Assembly: GCA_021648745.1 (NCBI GenBank)
Contig: JAKISE010000005.1
Span: forward strand, 4,258 to 68,257
Direction of reading: 5' to 3'
DNA from: Cyclobacteriaceae bacterium
GTDB taxonomy: Bacteria > Bacteroidota > Bacteroidia > Cytophagales > Cyclobacteriaceae
Length of the DNA stretch: 64,000 bases
The position numbers were made by a program, and so were the translations under genes. Position 1 is the stretch's first letter. Every line of letters starts with the position of its first letter. Below are positions 42,168-52,108 of the stretch, piece after piece. The notes below the pieces were generated by a model. It was not told the DNA's origin. It saw only the letters and a list, made by a program, of their open reading frames with translations, and made no database searches.

Positions 42168-44000
42168 ATGAAAAAAATTGACAAACTTATTATTAAGGCC
42201 TTTATTGGGCCTTTTATTTTAACATTTGCTGTAATTGTTTTCATTTTGCTTACAGTGCAAATGATGAATTACGTTGACCAAATTTTTGGAAAAGATTTGA
42301 GTTATGTTGATTTAGGGGTGCTTGTAATGCATTTTGCCATTTTTCAAACACCAATTGCTTTCCCATTAGCCGTAATGCTCGCTTCATTAATGACTTTTGG
42401 TAATTTAGGAGAGAATTTTGAGCTATCTGCTATTAAAAGTGCAGGCATTTCGTTAATCAGAGCCATGATGCCCATTTTTGTGCTTGTGATTTTTGTAACC
42501 ATATTGGCTTTCTTTTCTAATAATTACCTGGTTCCTAATTCAGCACTTAAAGCCTATAGCTTACTTTATGATATCCGGCAAAAGAAACCAGCACTAGATA
42601 TAGAGCCAGGTTTGTTCTATGGTGGTATAGATAAGTACAAAATAAAAGTGGAGAGCAAATTGCCCGATGGGAAAACATTATTTGGAGTAATAATTTATGA
42701 CCATACTGATAGAAATGGGAACAAAGATGTAACCATCGCAGATTCAGGAATGATGTACACCATAATGAATGATCAGTACCTCAAATTTGAATTATACAAT
42801 GGATCTAATTATAGCGAAGGCAAGGGGCGGCCAACACGTGGGCGTATTCAAGACTACCAACACATAGGGCCTTTTACTAGGACATATTTCGAGAAGAGCG
42901 AAATCATATTCGATTTGTCGTCTTTTGGTATGTCAAGAACCGATGAAGGCTTGTTTGCATCTAATCGGTTAATGCGAAATTTTAATGAGTTGAATAAGGA
43001 TTTAGATTCTCTTTCAGAAGATATCATATTATCGAAAGCGCATGTATACGATGTACCTCGAAGATTTTTTACTTACAGCTCACTAAAAAAAAGGATTGTT
43101 ATACCACAGGAAATTATTGATGCAGAAGCGAAAGAAGATTCGATTAGGCAGGCAAGGATAGACGCGCAAAATGAAGAAATGGAAGAGTTAAATAATCCAA
43201 CACTTATTGATTCAACCAAATTTAAAGAAGGGAAAAAAGGGGCAGACAAAATAGTAGTTGACCCTAAAAGGAGCGATAAAAACAGAGAGAAAGGGTTAGA
43301 AAAAAAGAATAATTTACCATCAAAGGCTAATAAAAAGCTAAATAAGAAAGAGAAAGAAAAGTTTAGTAAAAATAAGAAAGGAGAAGCTTTTAAGAAGCGA
43401 AAGCTGATTGCAAGTACTAAAATTAAGGAAAAGCCTGTAGTTGCAAAAAAATCTCAGATTAAGCCTGCTAAAAAACGGGTATCTGATGAAGAAATTATTG
43501 AAATTATTGAAAAAAAATATCAAGATAAACCTCAGCGAATAAGAACATTAAAAGCGGCATTAGCTACTACTCGGCAGGCTAAAAGTAAACTAGCAGTACA
43601 AAACAGTAGAATTGAGCAACTTAAGAAGAGTTATTTTGAATTTGATATTCAATGGCACAAGATGTTGGCTACCGCTGCAGCTTGCCTATCTATGTTTCTA
43701 ATTGGAGCACCCTTAGGGGCTATTATAAAAAAAGGAGGGTTGGGCTTTCCTGTGCTAGTGTCTATCTTGTTTTTTATAATTTACTATGTAATTAGCATTG
43801 GCGGAGAAAAATATGCTAAAACAGGCATGTTGCCTGTTATTCAAGGAGTATGGGCGGCAAATATTCTGTTATTTCCAATAGGCGTATTTTTCTTGCGTCA
43901 GGCAAAAAACGATGCCCGACTTTTTGAGGTTGATTATTATTTGGTGACTGTTAGTAATCTGATTGAAAAGTTGAGAAGTAGGTTTAAGTCAAGTAATTAA
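42168..44000 (+). CDS. LptF/LptG family permease with long charged insertion
   Basis: The 610-residue protein is longer than the usual 360-400. The N-terminal membrane part (KAFIGPFILTFAVIVFILLTVQMMNYVDQIFGKDL and later helices, up to about 120) and the C-terminal membrane part (about 500-600: AACLSMFLIGAPLGAIIKKGGLGFPVLVSILFF) are the YjgP/YjgQ core. Between them, residues about 317-494 form a Lys/Glu-rich low-complexity region (KKNNLPSKANKKLNKKEKEK and similar). These proteins move lipopolysaccharide to the outer membrane. The insertion is presumably periplasmic or cytoplasmic linker, with unknown role. Stand-alone gene. Confidence 0.88.
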   Translation: MKKIDKLIIKAFIGPFILTFAVIVFILLTVQMMNYVDQIFGKDLSYVDLGVLVMHFAIFQTPIAFPLAVMLASLMTFGNLGENFELSAIKSAGISLIRAMMPIFVLVIFVTILAFFSNNYLVPNSALKAYSLLYDIRQKKPALDIEPGLFYGGIDKYKIKVESKLPDGKTLFGVIIYDHTDRNGNKDVTIADSGMMYTIMNDQYLKFELYNGSNYSEGKGRPTRGRIQDYQHIGPFTRTYFEKSEIIFDLSSFGMSRTDEGLFASNRLMRNFNELNKDLDSLSEDIILSKAHVYDVPRRFFTYSSLKKRIVIPQEIIDAEAKEDSIRQARIDAQNEEMEELNNPTLIDSTKFKEGKKGADKIVVDPKRSDKNREKGLEKKNNLPSKANKKLNKKEKEKFSKNKKGEAFKKRKLIASTKIKEKPVVAKKSQIKPAKKRVSDEEIIEIIEKKYQDKPQRIRTLKAALATTRQAKSKLAVQNSRIEQLKKSYFEFDIQWHKMLATAAACLSMFLIGAPLGAIIKKGGLGFPVLVSILFFIIYYVISIGGEKYAKTGMLPVIQGVWAANILLFPIGVFFLRQAKNDARLFEVDYYLVTVSNLIEKLRSRFKSSN

Positions 44001-44020
44001 GCCTTTATTTTATGTCATCC

Positions 44021-44051
44021 TTTGTTTATCAGGTAAGGCTTATTACTTTTG
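44021..44051 (+). promoter_or_regulatory. Bacteroidetes-type promoter of rpsO
   Basis: TTTG (44021-44024), exactly 19 nt, then TACTTTTG (44044-44051), a full match to TTTG-N19-TAnnTTTG. It ends 30 nt before the rpsO start. This is the best promoter match in the window. Confidence 0.8.
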
Positions 44052-44081
44052 CGCAACATTTTAAAATAATATTAGCTAACT

Positions 44082-44357
44082 ATGTATTTATCGAAAGACA
44101 AGAAACAAGAAATCTTCGAGAATCATGGCCGGTCAAAGTCAAAAGCAGATACAGGTTCTGCCGAAGCTCAAATCGCCCTATTCACGTTTAGAATCAGTCA
44201 CTTAACGGCTCATCTTAAAACAAACAGAAAAGACTACTCTACCCAACAAGGGCTATTGAAATTAGTAGGTAAAAGAAGGAAACTTCTTAACTACTTAAAG
44301 CAAAAGGATATCGAAAGGTATCGAGCAGTAATTGCAGATTTAGAATTAAGAAAATAA
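44082..44357 (+). CDS. rpsO: Ribosomal protein S15
   Basis: The 91-residue protein matches S15: YLSKDKKQEIFENHGRSKSKADTGSAEAQIALFTFRISHLTAHLKTN, then STQQGLLKLVGKRRKLLNYLKQKDIERYRAVI. It binds 16S rRNA helix h22 and helps assemble the small subunit. It is followed by a terminator and then pnp, the classical rpsO-pnp order. Confidence 0.98.
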   Translation: MYLSKDKKQEIFENHGRSKSKADTGSAEAQIALFTFRISHLTAHLKTNRKDYSTQQGLLKLVGKRRKLLNYLKQKDIERYRAVIADLELRK

Positions 44358-44358
44358 T

Positions 44359-44385
44359 AAAAAGGGGGCTTGTTAGCCCCTTTTT
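44359..44385 (+). terminator. Terminator between rpsO and pnp
   Basis: AAAAAGGGGGCT-TGTT-AGCCCC followed by TTTTT, directly after the rpsO stop. It would end most rpsO transcripts before pnp, or attenuate. Confidence 0.75.
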
Positions 44386-44469
44386 GTTTTAAGGGAATTT
44401 TCCCTAGGAGGTTTTCTCCGAGCTTTTGGCGATAAGACTGCCATGAGTAGATGTATAAAAAGTAAAAGA

Positions 44470-46599
44470 ATGTCATTAAATGTAATTAAAAAAACCATCG
44501 CATTACCCGATGGTCGCCAAATCACTATCGAAACCGGTAAACTGGCAAAACAAGCAGATGGATCTGTTGAAGTAAGAATGGGTAATACTGTATTACTTGC
44601 CACTGTAGTATCTAATAAAGATGCACGAGAAGGAGTTGATTTTTTACCAATGAGTGTAGATTATCAAGAAAAATTTGCTGCCAATGGTAAAATACCAGGT
44701 GGGTTTTTAAAGAGAGAAGCTCGTCTTTCAGACTATGAAGTACTTATCTGTAGATTAGTTGATAGAGCTTTGAGACCGTTATTTCCAAATAATTATCACT
44801 CAGAAACTCAGGTGATGATTAGCTTAATTTCAGCAGATCAGGATGATATGCCAGATGCATTAGCTGCATTGGCCGCTTCTGCTGCATTATCAGTATCAGA
44901 TATTCCTTTCCAAGGACCGATTTCTGAAGTTAGAGTAGCTCGTATAGATGGTAAATATGTAGTTAACCCTAAAAGAAGCGAATTAGAAAATGCTGATTTA
45001 AACATTATTGTTGCTGCTACCGAAGAGAATATTATGATGGTAGAAGGTGAGTTTGAAGAAGTTGCTGAAGCTGACATATTAGATGCTCTTAAAATTGCTC
45101 ACGATAATATTAAATTACATTGTCAAGCTCAAAAAGAGCTTACGATTGAAACTGGTAATGTTGAAAAAAGAGATTACGATCACGAAGTAAATGATGAAGA
45201 TTTAGCTAAAACAATAGCCAAAGATCTTTATGATAAAGTTTATGCCGTTTATAATTCTCAAATTGCTAAAAAAGCAGAAAGATCTGAGCAATTAAAAGCA
45301 ATCAGAAATGAGTACATTGATGCATTGCCTGAGGATAGTGAAGTAAATATTGATTTACTTAAAAAATACTACCACGATGTAGAAAAAGACGCAGCCCGAA
45401 ATGTTGTGTTGAACGAAAACGTTCGTATGGATGGTAGAGCAATGGATGAAATTCGTCCTATTTGGAGCGAAGTTGACTATTTGCCAATGCCTCACGGTTC
45501 TGCGGTGTTTACTCGTGGTGAAACACAATCATTATCTACTGTAACCTTAGGTTCTAAACTAGATGAGCAAATGATTGATAGTGCTTTAGGTAAAGGCTTC
45601 AATAAATTTATGCTTCATTATAATTTTCCTGCATTTTCTACTGGTGAGGCTCGTCCTAACCGTGGTACTAGTCGTAGAGAAGTTGGTCATGGTAACCTAG
45701 CGTATAGAGCTATCAAACCAATGTTGCCTTCAACAGAAGATTTTCCTTATACCATTCGTATTGTTTCTGATATTTTGGAATCAAATGGCTCGTCATCAAT
45801 GGCAACTGTTTGTGCAGGTACGTTGGCATTAATGGATGCAGGTGTTCAAATAAAGGCACCAGTGTCTGGTATCGCTATGGGAATGATTTCTGATCCAGAA
45901 ACAGGAAAGTATGCAATCCTTTCAGATATACTAGGAGATGAAGATCACCTTGGAGATATGGATTTTAAAGTGACTGGTACTGAAAAAGGAATCACTGCTT
46001 GCCAAATGGATATTAAGGTAGATGGACTTTCTTATGATGTATTGGCCGAAGCATTAGCACAAGCTAAAAAAGGCCGCCTTCATATTTTAGGTAAAATGAA
46101 AGAGACTCTTTCTGCACCTAATCCAGGATTGAAAAGCAATGCGCCTCAAAATTATGTTATCAATATCCCTAGGGACTTAATTGGTGCAGTAATTGGGCCA
46201 GGTGGTAAAATTGTTCAAGAAATTCAAAAGGAATCAGGAGCGACTGTAATTATAGAAGAGGTTGAAAATGGGGGTAGAGTAACAGTTTTCTCTCCAAATC
46301 AAGATTCTATGGATATGGCAGTTGATAAAATTAAAGCTATTGTAGCTATGCCAGAGGAAGGCGAAGAGTACGATGGAGTTGTAAAATCAGTTGTGCCATT
46401 TGGTGCATTCATTGAGTTTATGCCTGGTAAAGAAGGTCTACTTCATATTTCGGAAATAAAGTGGGAAAGAATTGATAAAATGGACGGAGTACTAGCAGTA
46501 GGTGAAGAAATTAGAATTAAACTTATTGGTGTTGATCCTAAGTCTGGTAAGTTTAGATTGTCTAGGAAAGTGCTACTTCCTAAACCAGCTAAAGAGTAA
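44470..46599 (+). CDS. pnp: Polyribonucleotide nucleotidyltransferase (PNPase)
   Basis: About 709 residues from ATG 44470 ([16 protein letters not shown]). An upstream ATG at 44443 adds nine unlikely residues. It has two RNase PH-like domains ([17 protein letters not shown] and the second, with [39 protein letters not shown]). The KH domain includes [17 protein letters not shown] and the S1 domain [31 protein letters not shown]. It degrades RNA 3' to 5' using phosphate. A terminator follows the stop. Confidence 0.98.
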   Translation: MSLNVIKKTIALPDGRQITIETGKLAKQADGSVEVRMGNTVLLATVVSNKDAREGVDFLPMSVDYQEKFAANGKIPGGFLKREARLSDYEVLICRLVDRALRPLFPNNYHSETQVMISLISADQDDMPDALAALAASAALSVSDIPFQGPISEVRVARIDGKYVVNPKRSELENADLNIIVAATEENIMMVEGEFEEVAEADILDALKIAHDNIKLHCQAQKELTIETGNVEKRDYDHEVNDEDLAKTIAKDLYDKVYAVYNSQIAKKAERSEQLKAIRNEYIDALPEDSEVNIDLLKKYYHDVEKDAARNVVLNENVRMDGRAMDEIRPIWSEVDYLPMPHGSAVFTRGETQSLSTVTLGSKLDEQMIDSALGKGFNKFMLHYNFPAFSTGEARPNRGTSRREVGHGNLAYRAIKPMLPSTEDFPYTIRIVSDILESNGSSSMATVCAGTLALMDAGVQIKAPVSGIAMGMISDPETGKYAILSDILGDEDHLGDMDFKVTGTEKGITACQMDIKVDGLSYDVLAEALAQAKKGRLHILGKMKETLSAPNPGLKSNAPQNYVINIPRDLIGAVIGPGGKIVQEIQKESGATVIIEEVENGGRVTVFSPNQDSMDMAVDKIKAIVAMPEEGEEYDGVVKSVVPFGAFIEFMPGKEGLLHISEIKWERIDKMDGVLAVGEEIRIKLIGVDPKSGKFRLSRKVLLPKPAKE

Positions 46600-46619
46600 T
46601 CATTTTTGTAAATTGAGTT

Positions 46620-46646
46620 AAAGGAGGCTTTATGCCTCCTTTTTTT
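46620..46646 (+). terminator. Terminator after pnp
   Basis: AAAGGAGGC-TTTAT-GCCTCCTTT followed by further T. It starts about 20 nt after the pnp stop codon. Confidence 0.85.
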
Positions 46647-46744
46647 ATGCCATAATATAATTTGTACTATTGGAGTTAATTTTTGAATTTTAGTACTATA
46701 TTTACCTTCTATGATAAAATAGTGGTTTATCAAGATTCATCAAT

Positions 46745-47602
46745 ATGCGCCAACTAAAAATAAGCAAACAAATTACCAATAGAGAGAGCATTTCTATTGA
46801 TAAATATTTACACGAAATTGCCAAAGTGGAGCTGCTAACAACCGATGAAGAAGTAAGCTTAGCGCGTAGAATTAAAGAAGGGGATCAGGTGGCACTAGAA
46901 AAATTGACTAATGCAAATTTGAGGTTTGTTGTTTCTGTAGCCAAACAGTATCAAAATCAGGGTTTAACATTAGGAGACTTAATAAATGAAGGGAACCTTG
47001 GGCTTATTAAGGCGGCTAAACGCTTTGACGAAACCAGAGGATTTAAGTTTATTTCCTATGCAGTTTGGTGGATTCGACAAGCACTCTTGCAAGCTTTAGC
47101 TGAGCATTCCAGAATTGTGAGGTTACCCTTGAACAGAGTAGGTTCGCTTAATAAAATTGCCAGAACATTTTCTGAATTAGAGCAATTATATGAACGAGAA
47201 CCATCGGCAGAAGAAATAGCTGAGATGCTGGACTTGGCTCCTGAAGAAATTTCATCATCTATGAAATTATATGCCAGACATTTATCTATGGATGCCCCAA
47301 TACATGGAGAAGAGTTAAAATTACTTGATATACTCGAGAATGACGAGAGTGACCCTGATGCACTGCTAATGAGCGACTCTTTATATAAGCAGGTACAAAG
47401 GGCCATATCTATTCTTACACAAAGAGAGGCCGATGTAATATGCTATTATTTTGGCGTTTGTGGCACTAAATCTCTAAGCCTTGAAGAAATAGGCGCAAAA
47501 CTTGGCCTTACTCGGGAGCGTGTACGCCAGATAAAAGAAAGCGGTATCCGAAAGCTTCGTAAGTCTTCACCAAGTGAAAGTTTGAAACCCTATTTGGGAT
47601 AA
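46745..47602 (+). CDS. rpoD: Primary RNA polymerase sigma factor RpoD/SigA (short Bacteroidetes type)
   Basis: The 285-residue protein lacks the long region 1.1 of proteobacterial RpoD, as is normal in Bacteroidota. It begins [25 protein letters not shown]. Region 2 is unmistakable ([57 protein letters not shown]). Region 4 has [11 protein letters not shown] and [18 protein letters not shown]. It directs housekeeping transcription and should recognise the TTTG/TAnnTTTG promoters noted here. Confidence 0.97.
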   Translation: MRQLKISKQITNRESISIDKYLHEIAKVELLTTDEEVSLARRIKEGDQVALEKLTNANLRFVVSVAKQYQNQGLTLGDLINEGNLGLIKAAKRFDETRGFKFISYAVWWIRQALLQALAEHSRIVRLPLNRVGSLNKIARTFSELEQLYEREPSAEEIAEMLDLAPEEISSSMKLYARHLSMDAPIHGEELKLLDILENDESDPDALLMSDSLYKQVQRAISILTQREADVICYYFGVCGTKSLSLEEIGAKLGLTRERVRQIKESGIRKLRKSSPSESLKPYLG

Positions 47603-47766
47603 CTTTGTTAGAGTTGGTATGGCTCTATTTTAGTAATTTCATTTTAATGCGAAGCATTATAGAGGTTTGGTGAAATTAGTATTTATTAAGCTCAGCTTCG
47701 TAACTTTGCAATACTTTTTAGCTCATATAAATGAGCATTTTTTTACACATTTAAGATTTAGTAATT

Positions 47767-48708
47767 ATGACAAAAGAAGATGTTAAAGTACTAATTATTG
47801 GCTCAGGTCCTGCTGGTTATACTGCAGCTATATATGCTGCTCGCGCAGGGTTAAAGCCTATTTTGTACACTGGTGGAGAGCCTGGTGGTCAGCTTGTAAC
47901 CACAAATGATGTGGAAAATTTCCCCGGTTACCCTGATGGGATTAACGGGCCAGAAATGATGATGCAATTGCAGAGACAGGCAGAACGATTTGAGACCGAT
48001 GTAAGGTTTGGAGTGGTAACCAAGGTTGATTTTTCAAGCTACCCTCACAAAGCTATTATTGACGATAGCCACGAAATTACTGCTGAAGCTGTAATCATTT
48101 CTACAGGTGCTTCTGCACAATATTTGGGACTTGAGTCCGAAAATGAGTTGAAAGGAAAAGGAGTCTCAGCCTGTGCTATTTGTGATGGTTTCTTTTATAA
48201 AGGAATGAATGTAGCAGTTGTTGGTGGTGGAGATAGTGCTGCTGAAGAAGCTACCTATTTAGCTAACCTTTGCCCTAAAGTGTATTTGATTGTACGAAGG
48301 GATGAGCTAAGAGCCTCAAAAATTATGCAACAGCGCGTATTAAAAACGCCTAACATAGAAGTACTTTGGAATTCTGAAACTCAAGAGGTGCTAGGAGAGG
48401 ATAAAGTGGTTGGAGCCCGATTATTAAATAATAAAACCAAAGAAGAATTTACCATTGACATAGAAGGTTTCTTTGTTGCTATTGGTCATAAACCCAATAC
48501 TGGTATTTTTAGAGATTACCTTGATATGGATTCTACTGGATATTTAAATGTTGTTCCAGGATCAACCAAAACTAATGTAGAAGGTGTGTTTGTAGCTGGA
48601 GATGCCGCTGATAAAGTATATAGACAGGCAATTACAGCTGCAGGTACAGGCTGCATGGCTGCTTTGGATGCAGAAAAATTTCTTCAATCGAAAGAAGTAT
48701 TCGCTTAA
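47767..48708 (+). CDS. trxB: Thioredoxin-disulfide reductase
   Basis: This 313-residue FAD/NADPH enzyme has the FAD glycine motif GSGPAGYTAAIYAARAG (residues 12-28), the redox centre C136-A-I-C139, and the NADPH motif VVGGGDSAAEEATYL. The C-terminal FAD site VFVAGDAADKVYRQA is present. It reduces thioredoxin and so supports Tpx (17990-18484). A TAACTTTG sequence at 47701-47708 matches the -7 consensus; no matching -33 box is present. A strong hairpin terminator follows. Confidence 0.96.
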   Translation: MTKEDVKVLIIGSGPAGYTAAIYAARAGLKPILYTGGEPGGQLVTTNDVENFPGYPDGINGPEMMMQLQRQAERFETDVRFGVVTKVDFSSYPHKAIIDDSHEITAEAVIISTGASAQYLGLESENELKGKGVSACAICDGFFYKGMNVAVVGGGDSAAEEATYLANLCPKVYLIVRRDELRASKIMQQRVLKTPNIEVLWNSETQEVLGEDKVVGARLLNNKTKEEFTIDIEGFFVAIGHKPNTGIFRDYLDMDSTGYLNVVPGSTKTNVEGVFVAGDAADKVYRQAITAAGTGCMAALDAEKFLQSKEVFA

Positions 48709-48710
48709 CT

Positions 48711-48753
48711 TATTGCCGCCATCCTTCCTTAGGAAAGGCGGCAATAGTTTTTT
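48711..48753 (+). terminator. Terminator after trxB
   Basis: TATTGCCGCC (48711-48720) pairs with GGCGGCAATA (48737-48746), and the loop carries a further TTCCT/AGGAA pairing. A GTTTTTT run follows. The hairpin starts two bases after the stop codon. Confidence 0.85.
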
Positions 48754-48828
48754 ACTTACTCAACAACTGAGAAGTACTTATTCTTTGTTTTAATGCTCTG
48801 ATGATTTAACACATTTGAATCTAAAACT

Positions 48829-49554
48829 ATGACCCAAGTAAAGCTCGATATACTTGCTCTTGCAGCACACCCTGATGATGTAGAACTTTCATGTGGAGGC
48901 ACCATAGCCAAATATTGTACAATGGGTAAAAGCGTAGGTATCGTTGATTTTACCCAAGGCCAAATGGGAACAAAGGGTTCGCCTGAATTGAGGCTAGAAG
49001 AAGCAGCCAATGCAGCCAAAGTATTTGGGCTGGCAGCCAGAGAAAACCTTGGATTTCAAGATGTTTTGTTTGAAAACTCGATAGAGAACCAACTTAAAAT
49101 TGTACAAGTTATTAGAAAATATCGTCCTGAAGTTTTGCTGATTAACGCGCCCGAAGATCGCCATCCTGATCATGTTAGGGCATCTGATATGTCAAAGGCT
49201 GCAGTATTTCTTTCAGGGTTAAAAAAGATAGAAACACTTGATAATGGCAATGTTCAAGAAGTGTGGAGGCCGCGAGTAGTATATCATTACATTCAAAGCA
49301 ATATGCTTACGCCTGACTTTATTTTAGATGTGTCAGAACATTTAGAGTTAAGAGATAAAGCTATTTGGTCGTTTGCATCTCAATTACATAACCCAAACGA
49401 CAAAAAAGGGGAAACATTCATTTCATCACCTCAATTTTTACAAATGCTCGATGCAAGGGGTAAAATGTTGGGCCACTCAATTGGAGTAAAATTTGGAGAA
49501 GGCTTTATAGGTACTCGGAATATAGGTGTTTCAGACTTATTTGATCTGCTGTAA
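48829..49554 (+). CDS. bshB1: Bacillithiol biosynthesis deacetylase BshB1
   Basis: This 241-residue zinc-dependent LmbE/PIG-L family deacetylase has the AAHPDDVELSCGG motif (H14, D17) and the conserved PEDRHPDHVRAS block. QGQMGTKGSPELRLEEAANAAKVFGLAAREN is typical of BshB1. It removes acetyl from N-acetylglucosaminyl-malate in bacillithiol synthesis. The other genes (bshA, bshC) are not in the window. Its 3' end overlaps a convergent glycosyltransferase by 50 bp. Confidence 0.94.
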   Translation: MTQVKLDILALAAHPDDVELSCGGTIAKYCTMGKSVGIVDFTQGQMGTKGSPELRLEEAANAAKVFGLAARENLGFQDVLFENSIENQLKIVQVIRKYRPEVLLINAPEDRHPDHVRASDMSKAAVFLSGLKKIETLDNGNVQEVWRPRVVYHYIQSNMLTPDFILDVSEHLELRDKAIWSFASQLHNPNDKKGETFISSPQFLQMLDARGKMLGHSIGVKFGEGFIGTRNIGVSDLFDLL

Positions 49555-50770
49555 ATTCAATATCCATCTTTTGATATATCCTCAATAAATCTGAAGGGTT
49601 TGTTCTGTCATTGTCAATTAGTTTAGAAGCTGCCTCACAGATTGCAATTGATGGATAATAATGGTCTCTAAGAAAATGAACTAAGTGAAGAACTTTAAGT
49701 CCATTGAGCCAATTATACCAACGATGCATGAAGGTTGGCAAATTATTACTTTGCCTCTGAATGTCTTCAAATACAGTTTCAAAATTTTCTTTTAGCAAAT
49801 AGGCTTTAATACCTTCAGGAAGAGTTTTTATTTCATCTTGAAGTTTTTCGTTTCTATAGAAATTAGGCACCAATATTAATAATTGAGCTATTTCCTTAAA
49901 AATTTGAGGGTGGTATGAATATAATTTCTTTTCTCCTTTCTGAATCCATTCACCCATTGCCTTGCCTGTTCCAAAGGGCACACGGTCTGATTTTCTAGCA
50001 GATGGATAGACAGTAGTCGAGGTAATTTCATCAAAGCTACCAAATGGAATTACTTTGTGAAGAAAATGAAAATCTTCTCCTGCTTTTCTACGGTTCATAC
50101 CTCCAGCTTTTTTATACACATCGGTGCGTACAGCCATGCTAGAGCCTATTGTATGAAAACCATAAGGATAGCCTGCTTTTCTCAACCCATTTACATAATA
50201 TCTAAGGTGTAGTTCGTATTGAATAATGCCATCTTGCTCTGTAGGAGAAAGCCCATCTAGCAGATGTTGAAAATTGATTGATGCCCCTTTTAGTTGTTTA
50301 GACTCGAACGCAAAATACAGCTCTTTAATATAATTAGAGGGGCAAGTGCAGTCGGCATCATAGCATAGAATTACTCCTTTATCATTGTCAATTTCTTCGA
50401 ACCTTCTTACAGCTTCGTCCATTCCTGCTTTGCGAGCGAGGCCAACTCCAGCATGCTTTTTAGGCAGGTCGATTTTTGTAACATAAAACTGTATTCTAGC
50501 TTTAGTGTTATGTTTTATCCAATTTTGTATTTCGATAAGCGTTTCATTATTCTGGTCTGCAACTAATGCATCACAATCAATGGGCTGATTAATAATGATA
50601 AGTACTTCCGTATTAACATCTGGCAAATCTGATGTTAACAGACTATTAAGCGCAGTGATCGTGTGCTTTTCATTAAATACAGGAATTACGATAATAACCC
50701 CAGTATTAGCATCAGTTGGTGACAGTAAAGCAAGGGGGGGGTAAGCGTACCGATTTAAATAGATACTCAT
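49505..50770 (-). CDS. Family 2 glycosyltransferase
   Basis: The 421-residue enzyme has a GT-A type fold: IIVIPVFNEKHTITALNSLL at the start and the metal-binding DADCTCPSNY (DxD) block. Later come GYPYGFHTIGSSMAVRTDVYKKAGGMNRRKAGEDFHFLHKVIPFG. No membrane segments are evident. The substrate is unknown. It is translationally coupled to pdxH upstream (stop/start overlap TAATG at 50770) and overlaps bshB1 by 50 bp in antisense. The unusual coupling to pdxH probably has no functional meaning. Confidence 0.85.
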   Translation of the reverse strand: MSIYLNRYAYPPLALLSPTDANTGVIIVIPVFNEKHTITALNSLLTSDLPDVNTEVLIIINQPIDCDALVADQNNETLIEIQNWIKHNTKARIQFYVTKIDLPKKHAGVGLARKAGMDEAVRRFEEIDNDKGVILCYDADCTCPSNYIKELYFAFESKQLKGASINFQHLLDGLSPTEQDGIIQYELHLRYYVNGLRKAGYPYGFHTIGSSMAVRTDVYKKAGGMNRRKAGEDFHFLHKVIPFGSFDEITSTTVYPSARKSDRVPFGTGKAMGEWIQKGEKKLYSYHPQIFKEIAQLLILVPNFYRNEKLQDEIKTLPEGIKAYLLKENFETVFEDIQRQSNNLPTFMHRWYNWLNGLKVLHLVHFLRDHYYPSIAICEAASKLIDNDRTNPSDLLRIYQKMDIEFTADQISLKHLYSEYL

Positions 50771-51417
50771 TAGGGAGATAACCTTTCAATCTTCCAAGCT
50801 CCGTTTTCGAGTGTATAATTAATACGATCATGCAAACGGCTTGGCCTTCCTTGCCAAAATTCTATTCTTGTAGGAATAAGTATATACCCTCCCCAAAACT
50901 CTGGTTTGGGTACTTCTTGTCCTAGAAATTTAGCTGCTTTTAATGTAAATTTTTGCATTAATTCAACTCTCGAATTTAGTGGTTTGCTCTGATTAGACAC
51001 CCAGGCACCAATTCTACTTTTATAAGGCCTAGATTTAAAATAAGCCTCGGAATCTTTTACGCTTATTTTTTCTACAGAGCCATCTATTCTTACTTGTCGT
51101 TCTAGTTCTTTCCAAAAAAATGTGAGCGATGCAAATGGGTTTTCTGCCAAGTGTTGCCCTTTCTCACTCGTAAAATTGGTATAAAATATAAACCCGTTGT
51201 TTTCAACACCTTTTAATAACACAATGCGTGCACTTGGCCTTCCTTGTTTGGTTGCCGTAGAAAGTGTCATGCCATTAACTGTATCTATTTCAGAATTAGC
51301 GGCTTCATCAAACCATTCGTTAAATTGGATAATAGGGTTGGGGTTAACATCTGATTTTGCTAATTTTTTAGCAGAATACTCTTTTCTAATATTTGCAATT
51401 GTCTTGGTATTTGCCAT
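50770..51417 (-). CDS. pdxH: Pyridoxamine 5'-phosphate oxidase
   Basis: About 215 residues from ATG 51417 (MANTKTIANIRKEYSAKKL). A longer in-frame opening to 51564 overlaps the divergent YqgE gene, and its 49 extra residues are not conserved. PdxH motifs include QFNEWFDEAANSEI, MTLSTATKQGRPSARIVLLKGVENNGFIFYTNFTSEKG and IPTRIEFWQGRPSRLHDRI. It makes pyridoxal phosphate using FMN. It overlaps the glycosyltransferase start by one base. Confidence 0.95.
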   Translation of the reverse strand: MANTKTIANIRKEYSAKKLAKSDVNPNPIIQFNEWFDEAANSEIDTVNGMTLSTATKQGRPSARIVLLKGVENNGFIFYTNFTSEKGQHLAENPFASLTFFWKELERQVRIDGSVEKISVKDSEAYFKSRPYKSRIGAWVSNQSKPLNSRVELMQKFTLKAAKFLGQEVPKPEFWGGYILIPTRIEFWQGRPSRLHDRINYTLENGAWKIERLSP

Positions 51418-51489
51418 AGAGTTCAAAATTAAAGGAATTGAATTTCTCTTTCTATTTAAATATCTAAAAAATACTGTAATTTTAAATAT

Positions 51490-52068
51490 ATGGAAGACCT
51501 CCTTTTTAAATATAAGAACAACCATAAACCAACTAAGGGGTGTTTGTTGATTTCTGAGCCTCACCTGCCTGACAATAATTTTGAAAGGTCAGTAATATAT
51601 TTATGTGAGCACAATGAACAGGGCAGCTTTGGTTTAGTTTTGAATAAGCCTTCTGGTCACAAACTAAATAAAATTGTGTCGGGTACAGAATTGGAATGTT
51701 CGGTAGGTGTTGGAGGTCCGGTTGAAAATAATACGCTTCACTATTTGTACAGAAATAGCCCTATAATTAATGGAAGGGTAGAAGTTGGTGAAAATATTTA
51801 TTGGGGAGGAGATTTTGAAGAAATTGTTGATTGGTTACAATTGAACAAAGTTGAAGATGATGTATTATTTTTTATAGGCTATTCGGGTTGGTCAAAAGGG
51901 CAACTCGAAGAGGAAATAGAACGAAACTCTTGGATTGTTTTTCCTGATGCACCAGAACAATTAGTGTTCGAAACACGTAAAAAGAATTTGTGGAAGGAAG
52001 TACTTAAGGAAATGGGAGGTAGATTTTCTGTTTTTGCAAATTATCCTTCTGATCCACGCTTAAACTGA
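51490..52068 (+). CDS. YqgE/AlgH family protein
   Basis: The 192-residue protein has the family opening GCLLISEPHLPDNNFERSVIYLCEHNEQGSFGLVLNKPSGH. Later come VGGPVENNTLHYLYR and IGYSGWSKGQLEEEIERNSWIV. The function is undefined (AlgH was first linked to alginate regulation in Pseudomonas). It is divergent from pdxH with a 72-bp gap. Confidence 0.95.
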   Translation: MEDLLFKYKNNHKPTKGCLLISEPHLPDNNFERSVIYLCEHNEQGSFGLVLNKPSGHKLNKIVSGTELECSVGVGGPVENNTLHYLYRNSPIINGRVEVGENIYWGGDFEEIVDWLQLNKVEDDVLFFIGYSGWSKGQLEEEIERNSWIVFPDAPEQLVFETRKKNLWKEVLKEMGGRFSVFANYPSDPRLN

Positions 52069-52108
52069 TAGTTTTAGTAGCTTTGCAGCCTAAGAATAAT
52101 TGATATTG

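Noticed and set aside
51418..51564. 49-residue N-terminal extension of pdxH
   Set aside because: It overlaps the divergent YqgE gene and the residues are not PdxH-like.
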